A stretch of DNA of 50,140 nt. It comes from an uncultured Bacteroidales bacterium (GTDB lineage Bacteria; Bacteroidota; Bacteroidia; Bacteroidales; P3). Location of the stretch: NCBI GenBank assembly GCA_900315935.1, contig ONBB01000011.1:1-50140 (forward strand), in the 5' to 3' direction. Shown here piece after piece: positions 18,801-26,349 of this stretch. A program made the translations under genes and the position numbers. Positions within the stretch are counted from its first letter, which is position 1. Each line of letters opens with the position of its first letter. Under the pieces are notes generated by a model. It had not been told where the DNA came from, made no database searches, and was given only the letters and a program-made list of their open reading frames with translations.

Positions 18801-19643
18801 GGCCTGGCCGGTGAAACGGAAGCCAACGAGCGTGCGCTCCAACTCGGAACCGTCGTCCTGAACCGTCTTCTTCTTATAGACGGGGCCGGTGAGATAGACT
18901 ACCAGAGAATTCAAGAAACGATAGTCAAGATGGCCTTCCCAACGAACCATACCCTGGAACTTGGGGGTTGGCGGCTTGAGGGTAATAATCTGCGTACCAC
19001 CGATAGCCTCACCGATGCTGGCAGGAGTACCACCAAGGATAACCTGGATTTCGGCGATAGCGTCCTTCGGAACATTGATACCCGTACGTTTGCGGACATT
19101 ACCCTGCATCGTAACCATACCATCCTCACCGCGGGCAGTACTGGTGCCGCCGTCGTTGTAGCCCATGCCGCCGACGGTGGCGACAATCGACTCGACAGAG
19201 GTACCGGGCATGCGCGCAATATCCTCGCTGGAAAGACGGGCTCCCTGTTCGGCAGAACCTATTTCAATCACGGGAACACGCTCTTCCACAATCTCAATTG
19301 TCTCGAGGTTGGTTGCATTGGAGTTGAGCTGGACATCGACAATGGTGAAACCCGAAGCTTTCACATTGATGCCAGTGCGCTGGTAGCGGGTGTAGCCGAC
19401 CGAGGAGACCTCGACGTCGTAGGTACCAACAGCCAGAGGTTTGATGGTGAAAACACCATCAAAGTCGGTGGTGCCACCATGTACCTGTTTGCCATCTTGC
19501 TTGACGATGACGTTGACGAAGGGCAACGGTTCCTTCGTTTTGGCATCGGTAATGGTACCCTTCATAGTGCCTTGAGCGAGGGCGACCATTTCCGCCATCA
19601 GCAAGAGTCCGAATGTCAATAGTACTTTTCTAAACATTCTCAT
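15858..19643 (-). CDS. TonB-dependent outer-membrane receptor with carboxypeptidase-regulatory-like domain
   Basis: A 1261-residue protein. A signal peptide (MRMFRKVLLTFGLLLMAEMV to ALAQ) is followed by a carboxypeptidase-D regulatory-like domain at about 25-110 (GTMKGTITDAKTKEPLPFVN, FDGVFTIKPLAVGTYDVEVS). The plug domain at about 125-245 has IARMPGTSVESIVATVGGM, GINVPKDAIAEIQVILGG and IGGTQIITLK. The rest is a barrel ending KLSLSYNF with terminal Phe. The plug is close to the SusC/RagA style, but no SusD partner is encoded; the partner in its place is the 1670-residue secreted protein. Transport of a TonB-powered substrate, or TonB-linked surface display, are both possible. Ligand unknown. 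Confidence 0.9.
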   Translation of the reverse strand: MRMFRKVLLTFGLLLMAEMVALAQGTMKGTITDAKTKEPLPFVNVIVKQDGKQVHGGTTDFDGVFTIKPLAVGTYDVEVSSVGYTRYQRTGINVKASGFTIVDVQLNSNATNLETIEIVEERVPVIEIGSAEQGARLSSEDIARMPGTSVESIVATVGGMGYNDGGTSTARGEDGMVTMQGNVRKRTGINVPKDAIAEIQVILGGTPASIGEAIGGTQIITLKPPTPKFQGMVRWEGHLDYRFLNSLVVYLTGPVYKKKTVQDDGSELERTLVGFRFTGQANYRNSPFYRVKDHRYLIVNDDLVRKFEDKPLAYDPLTGTINYSAETELRRGSFHDITRLTSSDFTSASRVPDLQYYSVGMEGALDFRFSEYATLTVTGEFSAVHSPNAGISPLSMPLSGSSVSKARNYALTLDFTQRFRDPESSNEDEAKAASPIKNVMYNITGMVNRYVTQTYNENFGGSLDDVFKYGYIGQFRTEQNPSYEPRLIDYYGTQRWAMVQNNWSPSITYVGGSPYNPILSNYNEQLFNSSEFEDVRYMLFNIDRIRQYKGLFNSDSPSSIYGLLGNVGTQGASFSMTQDDYLFLQAKASADIYGHEIEVGFQYDQMWNSYYSVSAYGLWRLMREKANVHIDQMDINHPIYEERGSQLYVNYNRLLNREKQTLFDETFRNYLISNGFTNTDGSAIDEYTWIDVDRYMPEDYVKAGGLDMFSADEMFNSGNSYVSYAGFDHTGKKYNGANWSLDKFFNTDGKYRYLPSFSPIYAAGYIQDKFYFQDLIFNVGVRVDYFNGNQYVMKDPYLLYESYTVADIRKDPTLVSGGDGYLYEAGSDWVPYVDQVVQEDDATKPKIVGYRDPQGNWYNAEGVALNSYAGVGGASGKPTPYYTHGNKEVRTEAFERYTPQIVAMPRIAFSFPIGEKSQFKASFDIIARRPSAGWSAQYEGYLYMTQLTSLYNSNTINNPNLKPERITNYELGFQQALNESSAISASAYYKETRDLIQIVQYAGADPNPNYYSYDNKDFRTTKGVTLAYDLRQTKNIRINANYTLQYAEGTGLSGTTMTELIKEGYTTLKMLNPIADDRRHEFKANVDFRYASGNKYNGPVYTRVVTDKETGEKRKKEVKLLENFGVNFTAVAQSGRPYTRQLSHSQQTIVGSYRGARLPWGFYFNVVIDKQWPIQVGKRTTLISAAITINNLFDIRNVTSVWPVTGNPEDDGYLTDPAMQQAINAHLDPEAYRDIYSIVLRNNYWRYSSPRTIKLSLSYNF

Positions 19644-19672
19644 TGCGTTTACATGTTAAGAGATTATTGATT

Positions 19673-20023
19673 TTATTGATTTATTTCATTGTTATAGGGG
19701 TTGTTCAGTATCACCTGGCTGATGACCGCCTGACGGAGGTCGAAGCCGGATGCAGCCTGGACATTGGACAGAGACGGTTCCACCGAAGCCCCCTTACGGA
19801 CCTGGGCGGCGGGAGCCTGCGGCCTGGCCACCACGGGCTGGGGGCGGGGCTCCTCAACTGTCTCATAGGTAAAGTACGATTCGTCATCCGCACGTGCCTC
19901 GCCGGAAGCAGCCTGGGCTGCCTCCTGAAGACCTTCCTGCTCGGCCAAGACACGCTTGAACCGCGCGAACATCGAGAACGCGAAGAAGGCTAGCATGAAG
20001 AGTATGACGAATACGATATCCAT
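19673..20023 (-). CDS. Small single-pass membrane protein next to SecDF
   Basis: A 116-residue protein with one N-terminal membrane segment (IVFVILFMLAFFAFSMFA, residues 3-20). An acidic, Ala/Pro-rich linker (EEPRPQPVVARPQAPAAQVR) and a C-terminal segment ending VILNNPYNNEINQ follow. It begins 12 bases after the secDF stop, so it is surely co-transcribed. I do not recognise the family. The architecture, a short anchor with a flexible cytoplasmic tail, recalls YajC in general shape, but there is no sequence match that I can defend. Confidence 0.75.
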   Translation of the reverse strand: MDIVFVILFMLAFFAFSMFARFKRVLAEQEGLQEAAQAASGEARADDESYFTYETVEEPRPQPVVARPQAPAAQVRKGASVEPSLSNVQAASGFDLRQAVISQVILNNPYNNEINQ

Positions 20024-20035
20024 TGTCGGGACTGA

Positions 20036-23000
20036 TTACTTCACATTGACCAATTCTTTGCTTTTTTCTTTGCCGGAGATTTCGTACACCACGGCGCAAG
20101 CGATGCAGAGCGACGAGAAGACACCGACGAGGACACCGACGAGGAGCGCGAAGATGAATCCGCGAATCACCTCACCGCCGAAGATGAACATCATAAGCAG
20201 GGTGACGAAGGTGGTGCCGGAGGTATTGACGGTACGAGCCAAGGTGGAGTTGATGGCATCGTTCATGTGGGTCACGAGGTCGCGCTTGGGATAGAGCTTG
20301 CGGTACTCACGGACGCGGTCGAAGATAACCACGGTGGCGTTGATGGAGTAACCGATGACGGTAAGCACGGCCGAGATGAAATACTGGTCAACCTCGAGGT
20401 TGAAGGGCAGCAGGCCGTAGAGGAGCGAGAAGATACCGATGACAAGGAGGGTATCGTGGGTCAAAGCGGCGACCGAACCGATACCGAAGCGCCAGCTGCG
20501 GAAACGGAGGCCGATGTAGACGAACATCACGAGCAGACCGCCGATAACGGCCCAGATGGAATGGATGAGGTTGTCGTGGGCGACACCCTTGCCGAACTGG
20601 TCGGCCTGGATGATACCGAGGGGGTTGCTCTCGGCCGACTTGAACTCGTCGAGGGTAATCTTCTTGCCGAAGTGGCTGGCACTACCGGCGTAGAGTTTCT
20701 CGACAATCTCGTTCTTCACCTCGTCGCCATCCTGGTCAATCTTGTACTTGGTGGTAACCTTCACCTGGTTGGAGGGACCGTAGGTCTTGACCTCGGGGGC
20801 CTCTTCGAACTGCTTGGCCAGGTCGGAACGGACGTCAAGGACGCTGACGGGCTGGTCGAAACGGACCACATAGGTGCGGCCGCCGGTGAAGTCGATACCG
20901 AAGCTCAGGCCGCGGACGGCGAAGCTGGCAATGCAAACGACCAAGGCGATACCGGCGATGGTGTAGAAGAGTTTGCGCTTGCCGAGGAAGTCAATCTTGG
21001 AATCGCGGAGGAAATTCTCGGAGAAGGGGAAGGAGAAGTTCATCTTGCGCTGGTGGTTGAGCGCGGAGTCGATGAAGAGGCGGGTGATGAAGATGGAAGT
21101 GAAGAGGGAGGTAACGATACCGATGCAGAGGGTAACGGCGAAGCCCTGGACAGCGCCGGAGCCGAACATGATGAGGACGACACCGAGGAGGAAGGTGGTT
21201 ACCTGACCGTCGATGATGGCGGAGTAGGCGTTCTTGAAACCGTTCTCCACAGCATTGGCGACACTGGCACCGGCACGGAGCTCTTCCTTGATGCGCTCGT
21301 AGATGATAACGTTGCCGTCGACAGCCATGGCCATGGTGAGCACGATACCGGCAATGCCAGGCAGCGTGAGCACGGAGCCGATGGAGGCGAGCACACCTAT
21401 AAGAAGGAATACATTAATAATAAGGGCGATGACGGAGACCCAACCGGCGCGGTTGTAGAACACCACCATGTAGATGAGCACGATGACGAAAGCCAGGATG
21501 AACGACCAGAGACCGTTGCGGATGGATTCCTGACCAAGCGAGGGGCCGACGACGGCCTCAGAGACGATGTTGGCGGGGGCGGGGAGCTTACCGGACTTGA
21601 GGATGTTGGCAAGGTCCTTGGCCTCCTCGAGGGAGAAGTCGCCAGTGATGGAGGAGCGGCCGCCGGCAATCTCGCCGTTGACCACAGGGGCGGAATAGAC
21701 GAGGTCGTCGAGGACGATGGCGACGCACTTGCCGACGTTCTCGCCGGTGATGCGCTTCCACTCGCGCGCACCCGTACTATTCATAGTCATAGAGATCTCG
21801 CTCTTGCCGTTGTTGGAGAAGTCCTGGCGGGCATCGGAGATGCAGCTGCCGTCGAGCAGCGGGGAACCGTCGCGGGTGGTAACCTTGATGGCATAGAGGG
21901 TATAGATGTCGCCACCCTGGAAGTGCTCGTCGGCCTTGGGCGACCAGAGGAACTTGACAGTGCGGGGGTCGTAGACCTTCTTTGCGGCAGCCTGGTCGAG
22001 CATGGCGCTGATGGCGGCACGGTCTTTCTCGCGGGCCAGACCCACGATGGGGCCGGGGGCCACCTGTCCGTTGCCGTCAATGTAGGGCTGCAGGAGAGCG
22101 AAGAGGGGGTTGGCCTTGGCGGCATCGGCGCTGGCGGAGGCCGAAGCGGCGGTGGCGTTGTCGGCGGTGAGCTGGTCGAGCAGGCTGGTGCTGTCGGCAG
22201 CCTCAGCGGCAGTGTCGGCAGTGGCAGCGGCCTCGCCACCGGCGATGGAGGCCAGATAGCTGTTGGCGGCATCGAGGAAGCGGAATGCCTCGGTGTTGTC
22301 GTAGGTCTGCCAGAACTCGAGCTGGGCAGTACCCTTGAGGAGTTTGCGGACACGTTCGGGCTCCTTCACACCGGGCAGCTCAACGAGGATGCGCTCCGAG
22401 GCGGAGAGCTTCTGGATGGTGGGCTGGGCCACGCCGAACTTGTCGATACGCTTGCTGATAATCTGGTAGGTACGTTCGTAAGCCTCGGAGGCTTCGGCGC
22501 GGACCACCTTGATAACGTCTTCGTTGCGGTCGCCCATCTTAATCTTGTCGCGGAGGTCGCCACCGATGAAGTAGGAGGAGAGGGAGACCTCGGGGTCGAG
22601 GGCCAGAATCTCGTCGTAGAAGAGGGTAACGAAGTCGCGGTTGGTGGTTACCTTCTGCTTGGCGAGGGCGTTATCGATAGCCTGGTTGAAGAGCTTGTCC
22701 CCGGTGTTGCCGGCGAGGGCGCGGACAACGTCGACGGTGGAGACTTCGAGCATGACGTTCATACCGCCCTTGAGGTCAAGGCCGAGGTTGATTTCGCGAC
22801 CCTGGCACTGGCGGTAAGTGTAGCCGAGATAGACTTTCTCGTTGGCCATCGAGTCGAGATAGCGGGCCTCACGGGCATTCTGGAGAGAGTCGGCAATGGC
22901 CATGGCCAGAGCGTTGTCGGAGGTACGGGCGGCTATCTGCTGTTTTACCTGCTCACTGTTGATGTAGTTTTTTGCGTCAGTTTTGGCTCTGCCCTGCACA

Positions 23001-23089
23001 ACATTTGTTACAACCGTAAACGACAATTGGAACAAACAAACCAGAGCAAAAGCCCAAGCTAGAAATTTGATAAGTCCTTTATTCTGCAT
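20036..23089 (-). CDS. secDF: Fused protein translocase SecDF
   Basis: A 1017-residue inner-membrane protein that uses the proton gradient to pull exported proteins out of the SecYEG channel. The SecD half has GLDLKGGMNVMLEVS near residue 103, the P1 periplasmic region, then membrane segments with TLPGIAGIVLTMAMAVDGNV and IYERIKEELRAG. The SecF half begins near residue 690 (SKIDFLGKRKLFY) and carries FGIDFTGGRTYVVRF, then SINATVVIFDRVREYRKLYP. The fused form is usual in Bacteroidota. An Ala/Ser/Asp-rich insert lies in the SecD P1 region near residues 275-330. The gene heads a block of export and surface genes and has a likely promoter just upstream, shared in a divergent spacer with radC. Confidence 0.96.
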   Translation of the reverse strand: MQNKGLIKFLAWAFALVCLFQLSFTVVTNVVQGRAKTDAKNYINSEQVKQQIAARTSDNALAMAIADSLQNAREARYLDSMANEKVYLGYTYRQCQGREINLGLDLKGGMNVMLEVSTVDVVRALAGNTGDKLFNQAIDNALAKQKVTTNRDFVTLFYDEILALDPEVSLSSYFIGGDLRDKIKMGDRNEDVIKVVRAEASEAYERTYQIISKRIDKFGVAQPTIQKLSASERILVELPGVKEPERVRKLLKGTAQLEFWQTYDNTEAFRFLDAANSYLASIAGGEAAATADTAAEAADSTSLLDQLTADNATAASASASADAAKANPLFALLQPYIDGNGQVAPGPIVGLAREKDRAAISAMLDQAAAKKVYDPRTVKFLWSPKADEHFQGGDIYTLYAIKVTTRDGSPLLDGSCISDARQDFSNNGKSEISMTMNSTGAREWKRITGENVGKCVAIVLDDLVYSAPVVNGEIAGGRSSITGDFSLEEAKDLANILKSGKLPAPANIVSEAVVGPSLGQESIRNGLWSFILAFVIVLIYMVVFYNRAGWVSVIALIINVFLLIGVLASIGSVLTLPGIAGIVLTMAMAVDGNVIIYERIKEELRAGASVANAVENGFKNAYSAIIDGQVTTFLLGVVLIMFGSGAVQGFAVTLCIGIVTSLFTSIFITRLFIDSALNHQRKMNFSFPFSENFLRDSKIDFLGKRKLFYTIAGIALVVCIASFAVRGLSFGIDFTGGRTYVVRFDQPVSVLDVRSDLAKQFEEAPEVKTYGPSNQVKVTTKYKIDQDGDEVKNEIVEKLYAGSASHFGKKITLDEFKSAESNPLGIIQADQFGKGVAHDNLIHSIWAVIGGLLVMFVYIGLRFRSWRFGIGSVAALTHDTLLVIGIFSLLYGLLPFNLEVDQYFISAVLTVIGYSINATVVIFDRVREYRKLYPKRDLVTHMNDAINSTLARTVNTSGTTFVTLLMMFIFGGEVIRGFIFALLVGVLVGVFSSLCIACAVVYEISGKEKSKELVNVK

Positions 23090-23136
23090 ACTTTATCTAT
23101 GATTTTATGTTTTTTATTTTCGCTACTTTGAATGTG

Positions 23137-23144
23137 CAAAGATA
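23137..23144 (-). promoter_or_regulatory. Predicted secDF promoter -7 box
   Basis: On the minus strand this reads TATCTTTG, a perfect TAnnTTTG box, 48 bases before the secDF start. I see no clear -33 TTTG at the right distance. Confidence 0.5.
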
Positions 23145-23187
23145 ATAAAAATATTTGACATAGATATAAAAATCAAAAAAAAAGATG

Positions 23188-23195
23188 TACCTTTG
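23188..23195 (+). promoter_or_regulatory. Predicted radC promoter -7 box
   Basis: TACCTTTG matches TAnnTTTG and is followed by the GC start-site context common in Bacteroidota promoters. It lies 29 bases before the radC start and supports the start at 23224 over the in-frame ATG at 23185, which would lie inside the promoter. The -33 box is not clear. Confidence 0.55.
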
Positions 23196-23223
23196 CACCG
23201 AATTTCAAGAAAAACAGAGAGAT

Positions 23224-23937
23224 ATGCACGAAAATTTTTATTTGACCGTCAAGGAATGGTCCGACGAGGACAAACCACGCGAGAAAATGCTCGCCAAGGG
23301 CAAGAAGGAGCTGTCGAATGCCGAGCTGCTGGCCATCCTGCTGCGGAGCGGCATGCCCGGCAAGAGTGCGGTCGACATGGCCAAGGAGGTGCTTCGCCAG
23401 GCAGGCGACAGCCTTACGGCGCTCTCGCGGCTGGAATACAGCCAGTTGGGCAACATCAAAGGGCTCGGCGAGGCCAAGGCCACCACACTGATGGCGGCAC
23501 TGGAGCTGGGCTGGCGGATGCAAGGCGAGATAAACCAAGACAAAGAGTTGATAATCAGCAACACCAGCGACCTGTTCAACTACCTGACCCCGCTGCTGGC
23601 CGACCTCGACCACGAGGAGTTCTGGGCCGTATACCTCAGCAACCGCAACAAAGTGCTTGGACGACAGCGGATTGCGATGGGCGGGCAGACGGGGACATAC
23701 GTGGATCCGAGGGTGCTGTTCCGAGGTGCACTGGAGTGCAAGGCCGTGTCGGTCATGGTGGCGCACAACCACCCGTCGGGCCTGCTGAAGCCGAGCAGCG
23801 AGGACAAGGCGCTGACCAAACGGCTGTACGAATGCGGCAACATTATGCAAATCAAGCTGTCAGACCATCTGATTATAGGCATCACTTCAAGCGGAAAGGC
23901 TGACTATTACAGCTTCCACGAAGAAGGATTGCTCTAA
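23224..23937 (+). CDS. radC: RadC-family JAB-domain protein
   Basis: A 237-residue protein, start MHENFYLTVKEWSDEDKPRE. The N-terminal helix-hairpin-helix-like region has LAKGKKELSNAELLAILLRS and YSQLGNIKGLGEAKATTLMA. The C-terminal JAB/MPN domain has EFWAVYLSNRNKVLG, the metal motif MVAHNHPSGLLKPSSED (H-x-H-x-P-S-G plus downstream Asp) and SDHLIIG. The family is widespread and often called a DNA-repair protein, but the biochemical role is not established. It is a single gene converging on the folB-pheS operon. Its stop is followed by TAACGCATT, a string also found after two genes of the alarmone operon. Confidence 0.93.
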   Translation: MHENFYLTVKEWSDEDKPREKMLAKGKKELSNAELLAILLRSGMPGKSAVDMAKEVLRQAGDSLTALSRLEYSQLGNIKGLGEAKATTLMAALELGWRMQGEINQDKELIISNTSDLFNYLTPLLADLDHEEFWAVYLSNRNKVLGRQRIAMGGQTGTYVDPRVLFRGALECKAVSVMVAHNHPSGLLKPSSEDKALTKRLYECGNIMQIKLSDHLIIGITSSGKADYYSFHEEGLL

Positions 23938-23946
23938 CGCATTCGA

Positions 23947-24024
23947 TTTAACATAAATCGTGTTAAATTAACATCTATTAGGAAACATGGGCAACTTCCA
24001 CAGAAAAGGTTAACATCTGTTAAA
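23947..24024. repeat. TTAACA/TGTTAA motif cluster downstream of radC
   Basis: This stretch holds TTTAACA and TGTTAAA as an inverted pair at 23947-23967. TTAACATCTATTA at 23968-23980 is repeated as TTAACATCTGTTA at 24012-24024, itself partly palindromic. With the hairpin at 24179-24229 it gives about nine TTAAC/GTTAA motifs in one 296-base non-coding spacer. The function is unknown. Confidence 0.6.
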
Positions 24025-24114
24025 ATTGAGAAAACAGAGAAAAATACCACTGACAATACACTATCAACCTGTCAATTACAAACGAAATCTCTCAAAACCC
24101 TTACCCTGTCTAGT

Positions 24115-24168
24115 TCCAGAGGCATCTGGTAGGGGATCTCTAGGGGAATAGTTCGGCCTTGGTAGGGT
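24115..24168. repeat. Degenerate CCCCTA-type repeat
   Basis: Read on the minus strand, CTATTCCCCTAGAGATCCCC then TACCA resembles 39608-39631 (TATTCCCCTAGAGAACCCCT then ACCA) and, more weakly, the 66-bp element. The spacer holds no gene here. Confidence 0.55.
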
Positions 24169-24178
24169 AAAAACAAGC

Positions 24179-24229
24179 AAATGTTAATGGTTGTTAAACA
24201 AGGGATGTGTTTAACAACCATTAACATTT
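24179..24229. terminator. 22-bp perfect hairpin between converging radC and folB
   Basis: AAATGTTAATGGTTGTTAAA plus CA (24179-24200) is perfectly complementary to 24208-24229, with loop AGGGATG. A T-rich run follows on the plus strand (AGTTTTATC) and on the minus strand (GCTTGTTTTTACC). It is a likely bidirectional terminator, although unusually long and AT-rich. Confidence 0.65.
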
Positions 24230-24233
24230 AGTT

Positions 24234-24590
24234 TTATCTCGAAACAGCCACCTGGACGCTGACCGATTCCAACTGGCCGCCCAGCGGGGGATTGAGCTTG
24301 TAGACTTTTACCTTAACATCCATGATATCAGCAAACTGCGCGAGCACGGCCTCCCCTACCCTGCGCGCCACATGCTCCAGCAGGTGGCTGGGCGTGGCCA
24401 TCTCGCGCTTGACCACCTGGTAGACATCCAGATAGGAGACCGTATCTGCAATGTTATCAGACACTTCCGCACGCGTAGTGTCGGTATTGAAGGCGAGGTC
24501 GACGCGGAAATGGGTGCCGATGGTGCGCTCCTCTTCAAAACAGCCGTGGTGGGCATAGAAACGCATATCGTTCAACTCGATGAGTGCCAT
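24234..24590 (-). CDS. folB: Dihydroneopterin aldolase
   Basis: A 118-residue protein of folate synthesis that cleaves 7,8-dihydroneopterin to 6-hydroxymethyl-dihydropterin and glycolaldehyde. It shows IELNDMRFYAHHGCFEEER with the FYAxHG signature and active-site Glu, then DNIADTVSYLDVYQVV, and the C-terminal segment VKVYKLNPPLGGQLESVSV with the conserved Lys-x-x-Pro. The length is normal. Its ATG overlaps the pheS TGA (ATGA), so the two are translationally coupled, an unusual pairing of a folate gene with a tRNA synthetase. Confidence 0.94.
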   Translation of the reverse strand: MALIELNDMRFYAHHGCFEEERTIGTHFRVDLAFNTDTTRAEVSDNIADTVSYLDVYQVVKREMATPSHLLEHVARRVGEAVLAQFADIMDVKVKVYKLNPPLGGQLESVSVQVAVSR

Positions 24591-25630
24591 CAGATTATAT
24601 TGTCAAACTGGTGGAGGAAACGGAGGTCGTTTTCGAAGTAGAGGCGCAGGTCGCGGATTTGGTATTTGAGCATGGCCATTCGTTCCACACCCATGCCGAG
24701 GGCAAATCCCGTAAACTCCTTGCTATCAATGCCGCAGGCGTCGAGGACGTTGGGGTCAACCATGCCGCAGCCGAGGATTTCGAGCCAGCCGGTGCCCTTG
24801 CAGATGTTGCATCCCTTGCCGCCACAGATGTTGCACGAGATATCCATCTCGGCCGAGGGTTCGGTGAAGGGGAAGTAGCTGGGCCTGAGGCGAATCTGGG
24901 TCTGCTCGCCAAACATCTCCTTGGCGAAATAGAGGAGCGTCTGCTTGAGGTCGGCGAAGGTAACCTTGCGGTCCACATAGAGCGCCTCCACCTGGTGGAA
25001 GATGCAGTGGGCACGGGCGCTAATGGCCTCATTTCTAAACACTCGGCCCGGGGCGATGATGCGGATGGGCGGCTTGTGGGTTTCCATGACGCGCACCTGC
25101 ACGGAGGAGGTGTGGGTACGGAGGGCGACCTCGGTCTTACCTTCCTCTTTTTCAACGAAGAAGGTGTCCTGCATGTCGCGTGCCGGATGGTCGTGGGGGA
25201 AGTTGAGGGCGGAGAAGAGGTGCCAGTCGTCCTCGATTTCGACCGACTCCTCGACGGTGAAACCGATGCGGGCAAAGATGTCGGCAATCTCGTTCATGAC
25301 GACCGAGAGCACATGGCGGCTGCCGCGCGGCGCGAAGTCGGAGGGCAGGGTGAGGTCGTGGCTCTCGCCCGTCTCCTCGGCCTGTTCGACGAAGTTCTTG
25401 AACTCCTCCACCTTGGCCGTGGCGGCGGCCTTCAACTGGTTGAGCGCCACGCCCATATCTTTCTTCTGCTCGTTGGGCAACGCCTTGAACTGCTCGAAGA
25501 GCTCGGCCATAACGCCCTTGCGCCCAAGGAATTTGATGCGGAATTGTTCCACCTCGGCGGCGCGGTCCTTGAATTCCTCTATGCGCGTCGCGCGAATCTC
25601 TTCAATATATTTTGCAATAGTCTCTTTCAT
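24590..25630 (-). CDS. pheS: Phenylalanine--tRNA ligase alpha subunit
   Basis: A 346-residue class II aminoacyl-tRNA synthetase subunit that charges tRNA-Phe together with PheT, which is not in this window. The N-terminal coiled coil (residues 1-90) is followed by the catalytic core. It has HPARDMQDTFFV, motif 2 PGRVFRNEAISARAHCIFHQ, LRPSYFPFTEPSAEMDISC, GWLEILGCGMVDPNVLDACG and motif 3 GFALGMGVERMAMLKYQI. Four cysteines in the CNICGGKGCNICKG insert may bind zinc; related inserts occur in PheS of this phylum. The start codon lies two bases after the cyclophilin stop. Confidence 0.96.
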   Translation of the reverse strand: MKETIAKYIEEIRATRIEEFKDRAAEVEQFRIKFLGRKGVMAELFEQFKALPNEQKKDMGVALNQLKAAATAKVEEFKNFVEQAEETGESHDLTLPSDFAPRGSRHVLSVVMNEIADIFARIGFTVEESVEIEDDWHLFSALNFPHDHPARDMQDTFFVEKEEGKTEVALRTHTSSVQVRVMETHKPPIRIIAPGRVFRNEAISARAHCIFHQVEALYVDRKVTFADLKQTLLYFAKEMFGEQTQIRLRPSYFPFTEPSAEMDISCNICGGKGCNICKGTGWLEILGCGMVDPNVLDACGIDSKEFTGFALGMGVERMAMLKYQIRDLRLYFENDLRFLHQFDNII

Positions 25631-25632
25631 AA

Positions 25633-26316
25633 CTATTTAATCACTTTTACACTGATAATGCGTACATCCTCAATCGGGCGGTCCATTTTGTCGCGCTTGA
25701 CGGCGGCGATACGGTCCACAACATCCATTCCTTCAACCACTTCGCCGAAGACGGTATAGTCTCCGTCGAGGTGCGGCGTGCCGCCCACAGTAGTATAGAC
25801 CTCGCGCTGTTCGGGCGTGAATTTCTTGCCGAACCGGGCTTCCATCATGCCCAATTCAGCCTCGCTCCATACTTGACCCTGAGCGATATAGAACTGGCAG
25901 GAGGAGGATTCCTTGCGAGGATTCACCTGGTCGCCCTGGCGGGCTGCGCAGAGGGCGCCGCGCTTATGGATATGCTTGGGGACGAACTCGGCCTGTATGG
26001 TGTAGCCGAGGCTGCCGTCGCCGAGCATCTGCCCGGGGTTGGCGGTCTTGGAATTGGGGTCGCCGGCCTGTATCATGAAGCGGTCGATGACGCGATGGAA
26101 AAGCACGTTGTCGTAGAACCTGTCGTTGACCAATTTTATGAAATTATCCCTGTGGCGAGGGGTGTCGTTGTAGAGCAAAAGGGTGATTTTACCCATGGAA
26201 GTCATCATTTCAACACGCACCTCCTCATCCGCCCTTAAACTCTGATTCAGTGGCTTTTGCGAGAAGAGTGCAGAGGCTGCCAGCAAAAAAATTGCCAAAA
26301 AAGTGAACTTTTTCAT
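25633..26316 (-). CDS. Secreted cyclophilin-type peptidyl-prolyl isomerase
   Basis: A 227-residue protein. The start at 26316 is chosen because it begins a clear signal peptide (MKKFTFLAIFLLAASALFSQ) and lies just past the promoter; the frame stays open upstream but is AT-rich and implausible. The cyclophilin core includes MGKITLLLYNDTPRH, FYDNVLFHRVIDRFMIQAGD, GYTIQAEF, SSCQFYIAQG and YTVFGEVVEGMDVVDRI. An insert with WSEAELGMMEARFGKKFTPE is present, as in other Bacteroidota members. It should assist proline isomerisation of exported proteins in the periplasm. It leads the folB-pheS operon. Confidence 0.92.
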   Translation of the reverse strand: MKKFTFLAIFLLAASALFSQKPLNQSLRADEEVRVEMMTSMGKITLLLYNDTPRHRDNFIKLVNDRFYDNVLFHRVIDRFMIQAGDPNSKTANPGQMLGDGSLGYTIQAEFVPKHIHKRGALCAARQGDQVNPRKESSSCQFYIAQGQVWSEAELGMMEARFGKKFTPEQREVYTTVGGTPHLDGDYTVFGEVVEGMDVVDRIAAVKRDKMDRPIEDVRIISVKVIK

Positions 26317-26337
26317 TTCTTGATGCATAAAATTTAC

Positions 26338-26345
26338 TAATTTTG
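26338..26345 (+). promoter_or_regulatory. Predicted promoter -7 box for the 26399 lipoprotein gene
   Basis: TAATTTTG matches TAnnTTTG. Together with the minus-strand box at 26350-26357 it flanks a perfect palindrome TTTTGCATGCAAAA (26341-26354). The start site would lie about 45 bases before the gene. Confidence 0.55.
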
Positions 26346-26349
26346 CATG

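Noticed and set aside
15654-19622. Long plus-strand open frame antisense to the TonB-dependent receptor
   Set aside because: Shadow frame with low-complexity composition; the minus strand encodes an unambiguous receptor with plug and barrel.
20267-23062. Plus-strand open frame antisense to secDF
   Set aside because: Shadow of secDF; acidic low-complexity product without motifs.
23938-24233. Chromosomal replication origin
   Set aside because: TTAACA motifs are numerous, but no DnaA-box cluster (TTATCCACA) and no dnaA or other origin-linked gene is nearby.
24766-24850. Selenocysteine or frameshift signal in pheS near the CNICGGKGCNICKG insert
   Set aside because: The frame is continuous; the four cysteines look like an ordinary zinc-type insert in this family.
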